NCBI GenBank assembly: GCA_951813325.1
Contig: OX638350.1
Location: 789,029-853,028 of the forward strand
From: an uncultured Acidimicrobiales bacterium
GTDB lineage: Bacteria > Actinomycetota > Acidimicrobiia > Acidimicrobiales > Bin134
Reading direction: 5' to 3'
Length of the DNA: 64,000 bases
Shown here: piece after piece, positions 26,372 to 35,402 of the stretch
Position numbering within the stretch: the first letter of the stretch is position 1
Layout: each line of letters opens with the position of its first letter
Translations under genes and position numbers: made by a program
Notes under the pieces: model-generated
The model's database searches: none
Told to the model about the DNA's origin: nothing
Seen by the model: the letters and a program-made list of their open reading frames with translations, nothing else

Positions 26372-27403
26372 TCAGCCGCGAATCTGGACTGTGGTGCGCC
26401 AGTTAAATGGGTCGGGTGCTGTGCCCGTTTGGATGGCGGTGAGGGCTTGGCGTAGCCGCATGGTGTTGGGGCCTGGCTGGCCGCTCCCGATCGTGAGTGC
26501 CTTGCCCGAGTAGAGGATGGTACCGACAGGTGCGATGCCGGCGGCTGTGCCCGACAGAAACGCCTCGCCTCGCTCGGACCAGTCGATTAGCTCTTCAGGA
26601 TCGATTGGGCGCTCCTCGATTTCGTAGCCGTGGTGCCGGGCTAGCTGGATCACAGAATCCCGAGTAACGCCGTGGAGAAAAGACTCGTCGAGGTGCCGGG
26701 TGACGACCCGCTCGTTGTCTGCCAAAAAGAAGTTCGAGGCCCCGGTCTCGGTGATATCGCCGTCGGTGGCGAACAGCACCTGGTCGATTGCCTCGTTGGC
26801 GGCCATGGCGTCCATGGTGGAGCCCAGGGCCATCGCATAGTTGGCAGCGCACTTCACCATTCCGAACTGGGGGACGGTACGGGGAGTCAACGTCTCCAAT
26901 TGAAGGGTGAGGGGTCGTATTCCGCCCTTGAAGTAGTCGCCCACCGGGGAGTTCACCACGAACAGCAGCGCGCTGGGGGCTGGATGGGCCGCGGCCCCGA
27001 TGTCGGCACCTGTACCCACAAACGTTGGACGGATGTAGAGCGACCCGGGCGGCTCTGGTACCTCATCAGCGTTGGCCTCGACCGCGTCGACAATCATCTG
27101 CAACAAGATGTCGGGGTCGATCTCGGGCAGCCGCAAGAGGGCGGCGCTGGTGACCATCCGAGCGACATGGGTGTCCAAACGGAAGATCGCCACCGATCCG
27201 TCGGGCTGGCGGTGGGCCTTGAGCCCTTCAAAGATGGAGCTTCCGTAGTGCAGCACATGTGCGGCCGGGCTGATGGTCAAGTCCCCGAAGGGCTCTGGCG
27301 ACCCGCCATAGACCAGCGGCCCGTCTTCGGCTCGCGCCGTGGCCATCCAGTCACAGAAAACGGTCCCGAAGGGGACAGCCAACGGATCAGGCTTCTCGGT
27401 CAT
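26372..27403 (-). CDS. ilvE: Branched-chain amino acid aminotransferase
   Basis: Interconverts Leu, Ile and Val with their 2-oxo acids using PLP; cytoplasmic, 343 residues. Class IV aminotransferase marks: HYGSSIFEGLKAH near 55, substrate-loop SLYIRPTFVG, PLP lysine in GMVKCAANYAMAL and the ETGASNFF cofactor-binding motif. The ATG at 27403 follows GAAGGAGATG, a strong ribosome site, and is preferred over a start at 27442. It stands alone; the other ilv/leu genes are not in the window. Confidence 0.93.
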   Translation of the reverse strand: MTEKPDPLAVPFGTVFCDWMATARAEDGPLVYGGSPEPFGDLTISPAAHVLHYGSSIFEGLKAHRQPDGSVAIFRLDTHVARMVTSAALLRLPEIDPDILLQMIVDAVEANADEVPEPPGSLYIRPTFVGTGADIGAAAHPAPSALLFVVNSPVGDYFKGGIRPLTLQLETLTPRTVPQFGMVKCAANYAMALGSTMDAMAANEAIDQVLFATDGDITETGASNFFLADNERVVTRHLDESFLHGVTRDSVIQLARHHGYEIEERPIDPEELIDWSERGEAFLSGTAAGIAPVGTILYSGKALTIGSGQPGPNTMRLRQALTAIQTGTAPDPFNWRTTVQIRG

Positions 27404-27572
27404 GCGGCATCTCCTTCGAGCAGGAGGATGGTATAGCCCCATAGGTCAAGAGGCTGAGGGTTTGCAGAACTACCGGGTTGCCGACCTCTTGCTTGGATGC
27501 GACCAGCACTTGCTGTCGTGGGAGGGCACGGCGAATTGCATCGACGCCTCCCGGTGATGCCGACGAGTCCTT

Positions 27573-27992
27573 TCAAGCCAAGATGGCGGCTTGACGGCCT
27601 TCGGCGGCAAGGGCGTCTTGGAGGGGAGGCGAGGGGGTGAGCAGGTAGACTTGGGCGTTCAGGTGCAGCGCGGCGGCGAGCGCTTCAATCGATAGCAAGT
27701 TGAGTTGGCGATGGCGGCTGCGCAGTCGGCCGATCAGCGGGGCCAAGGTTCTCAGGCTCACTAGTCCGATCTCTTCGGGAAGCTCGAGCAGTGAATGCAG
27801 TGCTCGGGGGACGAGTTTGGGGGGCAGCTCGGCGAACGAGCTGGAGAGCGTCCCGCTGACCGTTGAGCTCAGCGCTGTCTGGCAGAGCCGCACGTACCAG
27901 CAGCCGGTGGTGTAGACGGGCTGGTCTGGGTCTGGCGGGGCTCCCCCTTGCAGCAGGGCGGAGAGGACCCTGTCGTCTATGAGCTGGGTCAC
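27573..27992 (-). CDS. PIN-like putative toxin paired with an AbrB-type antitoxin
   Basis: A 139-residue protein beginning MTQLIDDRVLSALL, which resembles the first strand and Asp of PIN ribonucleases, and with a late helix-strand unit (SIEALAAALHLNAQVYLLT) like the fourth PIN acidic region. The full set of PIN acidic residues is not present, so it may be inactive or a diverged relative. GTG at 27992 overlaps the antitoxin stop (GTGA), giving the usual antitoxin-then-toxin order. The long frame reaching 28652 is not real upstream of this start. Confidence 0.6.
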   Translation of the reverse strand: MTQLIDDRVLSALLQGGAPPDPDQPVYTTGCWYVRLCQTALSSTVSGTLSSSFAELPPKLVPRALHSLLELPEEIGLVSLRTLAPLIGRLRSRHRQLNLLSIEALAAALHLNAQVYLLTPSPPLQDALAAEGRQAAILA

Positions 27993-28231
27993 TCGCTGGC
28001 CAGGTCGGGGTCGCCGAAGCCGGCCGCGGCCTGCTCCCAGATCTCGTCGGTGATTGCGGCGAGCAACTCGGCCCGCAGCTTTTCGACGTTGCCCGGTATC
28101 AGCAGGAGTGCGCCGCCGAGATGCAAGTAGCCGACCTCGCCCCCTTCGTCGAGGCCCCAGCGGTGGCGAGCCGTGGCCGGAAGGCTCATCTGCCCCCGAG
28201 ACGACACCTTCAGCGTTCCCGTGCTTGACAT
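27989..28231 (-). CDS. AbrB/MazE-type DNA-binding protein, probable antitoxin
   Basis: An 80-residue swapped-hairpin AbrB domain protein: KVSSRGQMSLPATARHRWGLDEGGEV is the classic fold, in residues 8-33. Such proteins bind their own promoter and neutralise a partner toxin. First gene of a two-gene unit, coupled to the PIN-like gene by a 4-base overlap. The C-terminal 35 residues (PGNVEKLRAELLAAITDEIW) are helical and would be the toxin-binding arm. Confidence 0.82.
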   Translation of the reverse strand: MSSTGTLKVSSRGQMSLPATARHRWGLDEGGEVGYLHLGGALLLIPGNVEKLRAELLAAITDEIWEQAAAGFGDPDLASE

Positions 28232-28326
28232 GCGAGCAGTCTACAAGGTGGCTTGCAATTCTGCCTTGTATTCGGGCAATGCAGAATCCCAGCAGATTGA
28301 GAAAGAGGTTCCCTACGCAATGGCCA

Positions 28327-28935
28327 ATGAGTCCCGATGATGCCCAATTGGTGATCAAATTGAGGGATGAACAGGCTTGGGGCTCTGGGAGACTGGGGGT
28401 TGTGGCTGTTGCATCCACCACGATTGCCGGGGAGCGCGTGTTGTTGCGACCATTTCGAGTGGAGGACGCAGTTGACGTCGCCGAGTCGTGCCAGGACCCG
28501 GATATTTCCCGATTCACGATGATGCCCGAAGCGATGTCTGAAGCGCAGGCTCGAGAGTGGATTGAGCAGCGGCTGGCACGTAGGGAACAGGGCCTCATCG
28601 CTTTCGCCATCACACTGCCTCCCTCGGACCGCTGCATCGGCCAAATGGGCATCCTGCTGGAACCCCAGTTCCGGCGAGGGGAGGCGTTCTATTGGCTCGA
28701 CCGGCAGCACCGGGGCCAAGGAATCGCCTCCGAAGCCCTCAATCTGATCACCGATTGGGCTTTCTCCGAGCACGGCCTGGCCCGCATCCATCTGGTGACC
28801 CATGTCGCCAATCCCGCGTCCCAAAGGGTGGCCGAACACTGCGGCTATCTGCGGGAAGGGGTACTACGGGCTTGGGAACCGGTCAAAGACAACCAACCCG
28901 ACGTCGTGATGTGGAGTCGACTGCCGGGGGATTGA
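28327..28935 (+). CDS. GNAT-family N-acetyltransferase
   Basis: RimJ/RimL-type acetyltransferase. The domain begins at TIAGERVLLRPFRVEDAVDV and includes the acetyl-CoA loop RGQGIASEALNLITDWAF (Q/RxxGxG/A type) and the closing NPASQRVAEHCGYLREGVLR. It probably acetylates a protein N-terminus or small amine. The start is uncertain: ATG 28327, ATG 28279 and GTG near 28402 are all in frame, and none has a clear ribosome site; homology begins after about residue 30 from 28327. Confidence 0.8.
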   Translation: MSPDDAQLVIKLRDEQAWGSGRLGVVAVASTTIAGERVLLRPFRVEDAVDVAESCQDPDISRFTMMPEAMSEAQAREWIEQRLARREQGLIAFAITLPPSDRCIGQMGILLEPQFRRGEAFYWLDRQHRGQGIASEALNLITDWAFSEHGLARIHLVTHVANPASQRVAEHCGYLREGVLRAWEPVKDNQPDVVMWSRLPGD

Positions 28936-28967
28936 CTGGCGGGAAATGGCGCTGGAGGCTGTCCCGT

Positions 28968-28973
28968 TAGCCT
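28968..28973 (+). promoter_or_regulatory. Leaderless-type -10 element (TAGCCT)
   Basis: Six bases before the GTG at 28980; no ribosome site. Confidence 0.45.
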
Positions 28974-28979
28974 TGTGAC

Positions 28980-29789
28980 GTGGGGAGCGAGTCTGGTGAG
29001 GGAGAGGTGGTCGCCGGGCGGGTAACCGAGTTCGTCCGAATCGGCGACGAGGTGGTGCGACCGGCCACTGCCAACTCTGAGTCAATGAGTGAACTGCTAG
29101 AGCATCTAGAAGCGAGCGGCTTCGAGGGGGCTCCCCGGGTGGTGGGTTCGGAGCCAGATGGCGCGGTAAGGCTGACATGGATCGAGGGATGGGTGCCTGA
29201 GGAAGTGGAGGGGTGGAAGCTCGACGCGGATGCACTGGAATCGGTGGGCAGGCTCCTGCGCGAGTATCACGACTGCATGAGGGATTTTGCTCCTAAGGCT
29301 GGCTTTGAAGAAGGTCCCCAAGCTGTTGCCAAGGGCCACATTGTTTGCCACGGCGATATTGCCCCCCGCAACACCGTCTTCAGGGAGGGGCAGGCGGCGG
29401 CATTCATCGATTGGGACGGAATTTGGGTCGCCCCAGCGCTATGGGATCTCGGCCACGCCCTATGGCAATTCGCCCCCATCTGCGATGACGACGATCCCTG
29501 GCTCCAACAGTGGCTGGCCCTGCCCGACCGAGCAGCCCGAATCACCGCCCTCGTGCGCGGTTACCGCCTAGCCCCCTCAGAGGCACAGCAGCTGCCCGAA
29601 ATGGTCGCCGAGGTAATCGCCGGATGCCGCCACAGCGTGGCCCGAAAAGCCGCCGCCGGAGTTCCCGCCTTCGCCCGCATGCAACGCGAGGGCACCCTCG
29701 ATGTCCTCGCCAGCCAACTCCAAGCCGCCCAAAGACTCCACCCCCTCATCCAGGAGGCCGTGCTCGCTGGCAGATCAGACCAGGGTTGA
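28980..29789 (+). CDS. Aminoglycoside phosphotransferase/choline kinase-like protein
   Basis: A 269-residue small-molecule kinase fold. Catalytic loop CHGDIAPRNTVF (HxDxxxxN) near residue 123 and the metal-binding FIDWDGIW near 142. It lacks an obvious resistance context and more likely phosphorylates a metabolite or is a fructosamine-kinase-like relative. The last 15 bases overlap the convergent P450 gene. Confidence 0.83.
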   Translation: MGSESGEGEVVAGRVTEFVRIGDEVVRPATANSESMSELLEHLEASGFEGAPRVVGSEPDGAVRLTWIEGWVPEEVEGWKLDADALESVGRLLREYHDCMRDFAPKAGFEEGPQAVAKGHIVCHGDIAPRNTVFREGQAAAFIDWDGIWVAPALWDLGHALWQFAPICDDDDPWLQQWLALPDRAARITALVRGYRLAPSEAQQLPEMVAEVIAGCRHSVARKAAAGVPAFARMQREGTLDVLASQLQAAQRLHPLIQEAVLAGRSDQG

Positions 29790-31046
29790 GAGGTTCTGTT
29801 CAGGGGCGGGGCCGGGGTTGACTTTTTTGCCGGGTGCCCAGGCTACGGGGAGGTGCTTCATGCCGCCGATGAAGTTGGAGCGCAGCCACTCGGGCTCGCC
29901 CACTCGGTGGATGTCGGGCATCCGGTCGACTATCTCCTGGAAGATCAGCCGCAGCTCCATTTTGGCCAGGTTGGCGCCCAGGCAATAGTGGGTCCCACCG
30001 CCGCCGAAGGCGATCTGATCGTTTGGGGTGCGGTTCACGTCGAAGGTGAACGGGTCGTCGAACACCTCTTCGTCCCGGTTGGCCGAGATGTACCACAAGA
30101 CCACCTTGTCGCCCTTGTCGATGCGCTGGCCCCTGATCTCGGCGTCGGTGGTGGCGGTGCGGCGGAAGTGCAATACCGGGGTGGCCCACCGGAGGATCTC
30201 GTCGATGTGGGTGTCGGTCACCCCGTCAGGGGAGTTCTTGACGATTTCGAACTGCTCGGGATGGTCCATCAGCGCCAGCATCCCGTGGGCGGTGGCGTTG
30301 CGGGTGGTCTCGTTGCCGGCCACGGTGAGCAGCAACATGAACATGTCGAACTCCAGCTCGGTCAGCCGGTCGCCGTCGATCTCAGCGTTGATGAGCTTGG
30401 TGACGATGTCGTCGCGGGGGTTGACGGCCCGATCCTTGGCCAGTTGGTTGGTGTAGGCGTACAGCTCTGCGCCCGCCGAGATGCCGTCTTCGGCGTTGCC
30501 GGCGTATTCGGGGTCTTCGACGCCGATCATGCGGTTGGACCAATCGAACAGCTTCATGCGGTCTTCCTGGGGCACGCCCATGATCTCGGCGATGGCCTGG
30601 AGCGGGAGCTCGGAGGCCAGGTCGACCACGAAGTCGGCCTCGCCCCTCTCGATCACGTTGTCCACAATCAGGATGGCCCGGTGCCGCAGGTACTGCTCGA
30701 TCATGCCGATCATGCGGGGGGTGAATCCCTTGTTCACCAGCCGTCGGTAGCGGGTGTGCTTGGGCGGATCGGTGGTGAGCATCATCACCCCCCGGGAGTC
30801 GGGCGCGCCGGTGTCGTTGGTGCCGGGGTCGGGGATCGAGGTGCCGCCGAGCTCCGAGGAGAAGCGCTCGGTGTCGCGATTCGCCTCCACCAGATCGGCG
30901 TGTTTGACCAGGCTCCAAAAGGCTGGTCCATCGGGGTCCTGGTGGAGCATGACGGGGGCCTGCTCCCGCAGCACCGTGAACATCTCGTGGTGTTCTTGGC
31001 GCACGAATCGATCGGGGTCGAGCAGGTTGACTTCGCTGAGCTTCAC
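29775..31046 (-). CDS. Cytochrome P450 (second copy)
   Basis: Bacterial P450 of 423 residues. I-helix VAGNETTRNATAHG, K-helix EILRWATP, and haem loop FGGGGTHYCLGANLAKMEL with the axial cysteine near 355. GTG start at 31046 follows AAAGGAAAG; the longer frame to 31481 is a shadow of the CoA-transferase gene. It resembles actinobacterial CYP125/142/124-type enzymes, and is clearly related to, but not a recent copy of, the P450 at 22.5 kb. Divergent from the second double CoA-transferase. Confidence 0.92.
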   Translation of the reverse strand: MKLSEVNLLDPDRFVRQEHHEMFTVLREQAPVMLHQDPDGPAFWSLVKHADLVEANRDTERFSSELGGTSIPDPGTNDTGAPDSRGVMMLTTDPPKHTRYRRLVNKGFTPRMIGMIEQYLRHRAILIVDNVIERGEADFVVDLASELPLQAIAEIMGVPQEDRMKLFDWSNRMIGVEDPEYAGNAEDGISAGAELYAYTNQLAKDRAVNPRDDIVTKLINAEIDGDRLTELEFDMFMLLLTVAGNETTRNATAHGMLALMDHPEQFEIVKNSPDGVTDTHIDEILRWATPVLHFRRTATTDAEIRGQRIDKGDKVVLWYISANRDEEVFDDPFTFDVNRTPNDQIAFGGGGTHYCLGANLAKMELRLIFQEIVDRMPDIHRVGEPEWLRSNFIGGMKHLPVAWAPGKKVNPGPAPEQNLSTLV

Positions 31047-31155
31047 GGTGGCTTTCCTTTGCTGCGAACGGTTGCCGACGGTCGGCCAGTGTACGGGAGC
31101 CTCTGATGCGACAAGATACCGAGGTGCAAACCGACCGGGAACCAGTGAGATCGCC

Positions 31156-33579
31156 ATGAAGGCGGAGTCGAACCAGGGCGAAGACCGGATTGAAAGCAGG
31201 GGCGCGAGCGAGGACGTCCACAAGCAGGCGTCAATGCTGGCCGGGTTCCGGGTGGTGGATTTCTCGACCGGCGTGCCCGGCCCGTACGTCACAAAGCTGC
31301 TGGCCGACGCCGGGGCCGATGTCATCAAGGTGGAGGGGCCGGACGGCGATCCGGTGCGCCACTGGTCGGCCACCCGGGCCGACTTCGAGGGGGACAGCGC
31401 GCTGTTCCAGCTGCTCCATGCCTCCAAGCGGAGCATCGTCGGCCAATCCGGCGACCCCGATATCGAGGAGTTGGTGGCCACCGCCGACGCGGTGGTGGAG
31501 TCGTTTCCCGCCGGGTCGGGCCAAGGCCGGGCTTGGGTCGAGCGGCATCCCCACCTGGTGGTGCTGTCGGTTACCCCCTACGGTCAAGACGGGCCGCTGG
31601 CCTCCCACCCGTCCACCGAGTACACCGTTCAGGCCCAGTGCGGGGCCATTGCATGCCGGGGGCGGCCCGACCAGCCCCCGATCCACGCCGGAGGGGCAAT
31701 CGCTGACTGGACCGCCGGGGCCTACGCCGGCCCCGCGGTCCTGTCGGCGATGCTGCGGGCCCGGCGCACCGGACGCGGCGAGCACATCGACCTTGCAGTG
31801 GCCGACGTGATGGGCATTGCCGCTACTACGTTCACCGACCTCGCCCACTGCATGCGGGGCGGCGGCCACGACTTCGACCGGGTAGCCCGGTCGGTGGAGG
31901 CACCGTCGATCGAGCCCGCCCTCGACGGCTGGGTGGGGTTCAACACCAACACCGCGCTTCAATACCAGGGCTTCGTGCTGATGATCGAGCGCCCCGACCT
32001 CATCGACACCGAGTGGAACCAGATCGGCGAGCGGGCCACCCGCCTCGACGAGTGGAATGCCATGGTCCACCCGTGGACTTCCCGCCACTCCGTGGCAGAA
32101 ATCGTCAAGGCGGCCTCCGATCTGCGGGTGCCCGTGGCCGAGGTAAACGACGGTTGCAGCGTGCTCGACAACGAGCAGTTCGCGGCCCGGGGGGTGTTCG
32201 TGCGAAATCCCGGCGGGTTCCTCCAGCCCCGATCGCCGTACCTGATGGACGACGGCGGCGAGCGGCGGCCGGCCACGCCCGCGCCCCGTTTGGGCGAGCA
32301 CACCGGCACGGTGGAACCTCGCCCCCAGCCCGTGCCGTCGGCTGCCGACGCCGATCCTGACCTGCCGCTGGCCGGGGTCAAGGTGGTGGACCTCACCAGT
32401 TGGTGGGCCGGGCCGTCGGCCACCGGAACGCTGGCCATGCTGGGCGCTGATGTGGTTCACATCGAGTCCACCGGCCACCCCGACGGGATGCGCATGACCG
32501 GGTTCATGTTCGGCACCGAGGACTGGTGGGAGTGGGGGTCGATGTTCGTGGCCATCAACCACAACAAGCGGGATCTGACGCTGGATTTGGACACCGAGGC
32601 GGGCATGGACCTGCTGTGGCGGCTCATCGCCGAGGCCGACGTGATTGTGGAGAACTTCTCCCCCCGGGTGGTGGAGAAGTGGGGTTTGAGCTGGGAGGCC
32701 GTCTCGGCCCGCAACCCCCGGGCGGTGTTCACCCGGATGCCCGCGTTCGGGCTGAGTGGGCCGTGGCGGGATCGGGTGGGGTTTGCCCAGACCATGGAGC
32801 AGCTCACCGGCATGGCCTGGGTGACCGGCCATCCCTACGACCAGCCCCGCATCATGCGGGGACCGTGCGATCCCATCGCCGGGATGCACGGCGCGTTTGC
32901 CGCGATATTGGGCTTGGCAGTGCGGGAGCGCACCGGGCGGGGAGTGTTCGTGGAGTCCACCATGGTGGAGGCTGCGCTCAACTGCTCGGCCGAGCAGATC
33001 GTGGAGTACACCGCCTACGGCAACGTGATGGAGCGGGCCGGCAACCGGAGCCCTTATGCCGCACCCCAGGGGCTGTATCCCTGCCGGGGCCACGAACAGT
33101 GGCTGGCGTTGGCCGTGGCCAGCGACGAGCAGTGGCAGGCGCTGGTGGAGGAGCTGGGGTCTCCCGAGTGGGCCGAGCGACCGGAGTACGCCACCGACGC
33201 CGGCCGTCGAGCGGGCCACGACGCCATTGACGAGGGGCTGTTTGCCTGGGCTGTCGAGCAGGATCTCGATGAGGCCGTGGCCCGGCTGGTCGACGCCGGT
33301 GTTCCTGCGGCCCCGGCGTGGGATCCCCGCCTCCAGCATGAGAACCCCCAACACGCTCATCGGGGCTTGTTCGAGATGGTCGAGCACCCCGCGGTGGGCA
33401 CCCACCCCATGCCGGGGATGCCCTATCGGTTCGCCTCGGTGGACCGCTGGATCACCTCGCCTTCGCCCACTCTGGGCCAGCACAACCACGAGATCTTGGG
33501 CGAGTTGGGCCTGTCAGCCGACGAGATCGCTGCGCTGGAGGCCGACGGGGTCATCGGCACCCGCCCCAAGGGCCTGTGA
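31156..33579 (+). CDS. Double-domain CaiB/BaiF family CoA-transferase (second copy)
   Basis: 807 residues with two type III CoA-transferase domains. Each half has the aspartate context: IADWTAGAYAG in the first and PCDPIAGMHGAF in the second, and the CoA-binding front (ADAGADVIKVEGPDG; AMLGADVVHIESTG). ATG at 31156 is the first start after the divergent P450 gene; ATG at 31234 is possible since homology begins there. It is followed after 27 bases by the zinc MDR gene. Likely role: moving CoA onto a carboxylic acid before beta-oxidation-like steps. Confidence 0.85.
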   Translation: MKAESNQGEDRIESRGASEDVHKQASMLAGFRVVDFSTGVPGPYVTKLLADAGADVIKVEGPDGDPVRHWSATRADFEGDSALFQLLHASKRSIVGQSGDPDIEELVATADAVVESFPAGSGQGRAWVERHPHLVVLSVTPYGQDGPLASHPSTEYTVQAQCGAIACRGRPDQPPIHAGGAIADWTAGAYAGPAVLSAMLRARRTGRGEHIDLAVADVMGIAATTFTDLAHCMRGGGHDFDRVARSVEAPSIEPALDGWVGFNTNTALQYQGFVLMIERPDLIDTEWNQIGERATRLDEWNAMVHPWTSRHSVAEIVKAASDLRVPVAEVNDGCSVLDNEQFAARGVFVRNPGGFLQPRSPYLMDDGGERRPATPAPRLGEHTGTVEPRPQPVPSAADADPDLPLAGVKVVDLTSWWAGPSATGTLAMLGADVVHIESTGHPDGMRMTGFMFGTEDWWEWGSMFVAINHNKRDLTLDLDTEAGMDLLWRLIAEADVIVENFSPRVVEKWGLSWEAVSARNPRAVFTRMPAFGLSGPWRDRVGFAQTMEQLTGMAWVTGHPYDQPRIMRGPCDPIAGMHGAFAAILGLAVRERTGRGVFVESTMVEAALNCSAEQIVEYTAYGNVMERAGNRSPYAAPQGLYPCRGHEQWLALAVASDEQWQALVEELGSPEWAERPEYATDAGRRAGHDAIDEGLFAWAVEQDLDEAVARLVDAGVPAAPAWDPRLQHENPQHAHRGLFEMVEHPAVGTHPMPGMPYRFASVDRWITSPSPTLGQHNHEILGELGLSADEIAALEADGVIGTRPKGL

Positions 33580-33606
33580 GCGCCCGTACGGTGAGAGGAT
33601 GAAGCC

Positions 33607-34545
33607 ATGAGAGCAGTGCGATGCGTCGACGGCCAGCCCGCGACTGTGGAGTTGGCCCCGCCCGAAGGCGACGGGGTGCGGATCAAGATGGCATCCGCGG
33701 GGGTGTGCGGCTCCGACCTGCACATGCTCGAGCTGGGGATGCTCAACACCTTCACCATTGGCCACGAGTTCGCCGGCTGGCTGGAAGACGGCCGCCCGGT
33801 GGCCATCGAGCCCATCCACGGCTGCGGCACCTGCGATATCTGCCTGGCCGGTGACTACAACCGCTGCCCGGTCACACTGACCGACATCGCCGGCATTTCC
33901 CGCGACGGGGGAATGGCCGACGAGGTGCTCATGTGGCCCGAGGCCATCGTTCCCCTGCCTTCGGGGGCGGACGCCCGGGACGCCTGCCTGGTGGAGCCCC
34001 TGGGCATCGCGGTGCACGGCTTCCGCTTGGCCGGATTGCGGGGCGACATGCGGGTGGCCGTCATCGGGGGTGGCGCCGTGGGTCAAACCGCGCTGGCCGT
34101 GGCCCGCCTTGCCGGGTGCGAGACCGCTATCTCAGCCCGCCACGACGCCCAAAAGGAGGCCGCCGAGCGCCTGGGGGCAGCTCCGCTGACCGATGAGCCC
34201 TACGACATCGTCGTAGAGGCTGCTGGTACCGCCTCAGCTCTGGCCGACGCGGCCAAGAAGTGCCGGCCCGGTGGAAAGATCGTCATCCTGGGGTCTTACT
34301 GGGACCCTGTAGAGATGCCCGGTATAGAGCTGAGCATGAAGGAGATCACCGTGGTCCTCTCCTCGATGTACGGTCGCTACGGCCCCACCCGCGACATGGA
34401 CGTCGCCGCCGCCGCCCTGGCCCAGCTCCCCGAGCTCCCCGACGCCGTCATCACCCACCGCTTCCCCCTAGACGCCCCCGCCGAAGCCTTCGCCACCGCC
34501 GCCGACCGCGCCTCCGGCGCCATCAAGGTTGTCCTGGAGCCCTAG
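33607..34545 (+). CDS. Zinc-dependent medium-chain dehydrogenase/reductase
   Basis: A 312-residue alcohol/sorbitol dehydrogenase-type enzyme. Catalytic zinc site from GVCGSDLH and GHEFAGW, structural zinc site CGTCDICLAGDYNRC (four cysteines) and Rossmann motif VIGGGAVGQ near 155. Slightly shorter than the usual 340 residues. Its stop codon TAG (34543-34545) lies within the left arm of the inverted-repeat element, so the end of the gene is the insertion boundary; the original last codons may have differed by little. Confidence 0.88.
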   Translation: MRAVRCVDGQPATVELAPPEGDGVRIKMASAGVCGSDLHMLELGMLNTFTIGHEFAGWLEDGRPVAIEPIHGCGTCDICLAGDYNRCPVTLTDIAGISRDGGMADEVLMWPEAIVPLPSGADARDACLVEPLGIAVHGFRLAGLRGDMRVAVIGGGAVGQTALAVARLAGCETAISARHDAQKEAAERLGAAPLTDEPYDIVVEAAGTASALADAAKKCRPGGKIVILGSYWDPVEMPGIELSMKEITVVLSSMYGRYGPTRDMDVAAAALAQLPELPDAVITHRFPLDAPAEAFATAADRASGAIKVVLEP

Positions 34546-34711
34546 TGGTGTGTCGTGGGTTTATTCGCGCGTGTCCTGCTAGGCATCGACGCCCCTCGCG
34601 GCGTTGCCCCTCCTTGCCGTACGCTGGAAGTATGGCTGCGTCGGTGCGCCTTGCGAGGAACGCCGCTGCCGTCGCAATCCACGGCGCTAAACCCACGACA
34701 CACCACTAGGG
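34540..34711. mobile_element. 172-bp MITE-like element with perfect 24-bp inverted ends
   Basis: Bases 34540-34563 and 34688-34711 are exact reverse complements (outer end CCCTAGTGG, inner end GTGGGTTTA), enclosing 124 bases that code for nothing convincing. If the ends are taken to begin after TA, the flanking TA on each side would fit the target duplication of IS630/Tc1-type elements. It covers the MDR stop codon and has replaced the 3' end of the restriction endonuclease gene. No transposase is present, so it would move in trans. A very stable RNA hairpin is also possible and could end convergent transcripts. Confidence 0.75.
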
Positions 34712-35402
34712 AGACGCGGGCTGCGGCTGGATCGCCATGGTAGGTGCAGTTGATAGTGGGGCCGTCGGCGGCGAAGGCGTCGAGAGGGGCATCTTCGAGG
34801 GAGGCGAAAATGTCGGTGGGGATTTCAAGGAGTTGGTACTTGGTGGGGACGGCGGTGCGATCGGGGCGGAATGCTCGGAGCATGATGATGGCGTCTACGG
34901 CGGATCGGTATTGACGGAACAGGTCGAGGGTGTGGTCTCGCCTTGTCTTGGCAGACCGGACATCTTGGATCCAGGCGGCTTCGGTGAGTTTAGAGATGTG
35001 GGCAGTGGTTTCGGACAATCTTTGGGCGGCGGTGGACTTCAGGGACAGCTTCCGCGCTTCACCATTGCTGGCCTGGACCGTCATGTCCACGAAACGCTGA
35101 GTGGCTGATCCCGGTTTATCGACTGTCCAGCCGACTGCCTCGCAGGCATTGCGGAATGCGACTTCGAAGCCGACAAGACCAAGGGGCTCTGTGGTGGTTC
35201 CGTGATGGACGGAGATGGTTAGGCCAAAGTATTCGATCCATCCAGGAATGTGACCTAGCCAGGTGTCAGAGGCTTCGGCCTGGAGAGGGGATGACAACGA
35301 GTCAATGATCCGGCTGACGAATCTGACGCCCATCGGGGTGAGGCCTTCAATGCTCGCCTTGAGACTGGCCTGGTGGACTGGTATGTCGTAAAGCTGGTTC
35401 AC
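34542..35402 (-). pseudogene. Type II restriction endonuclease, 3' end replaced by the inverted-repeat element
   Basis: The partner of the adjacent methyltransferase. Residues 1-230 look like a genuine enzyme, with a possible PD-(D/E)xK site from D106 and the SLK triplet ending at K122. From residue 231 the frame runs into the element and adds about 56 low-complexity residues ending KPTTHH, a sequence that appears from the element ends on both strands. The native C-terminus is therefore lost. GTG at 35402 overlaps the methyltransferase stop. Activity is doubtful; specificity is unknown. Confidence 0.7.

Noticed and set aside
28232..28652. Upstream part of the long minus-strand frame reaching 28652
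   Set aside because: It crosses the AbrB gene and the acetyltransferase region in another frame and has no homology; the real PIN-like gene starts at 27992.
28980..29789. Antibiotic resistance by the aminoglycoside phosphotransferase-like gene
   Set aside because: Only the general kinase fold is shared; there is no resistance context and such proteins are common housekeeping kinases in this phylum.
29853..31106. A 417-codon open frame on the plus strand across the second P450
   Set aside because: Antisense shadow: no recognisable motif, while the opposite strand encodes a full P450.
31231..33489. A 752-codon open frame on the minus strand
   Set aside because: It lies entirely under the double CoA-transferase gene; its low-complexity Gly/His/Pro-rich product is typical of an antisense shadow in GC-rich DNA.
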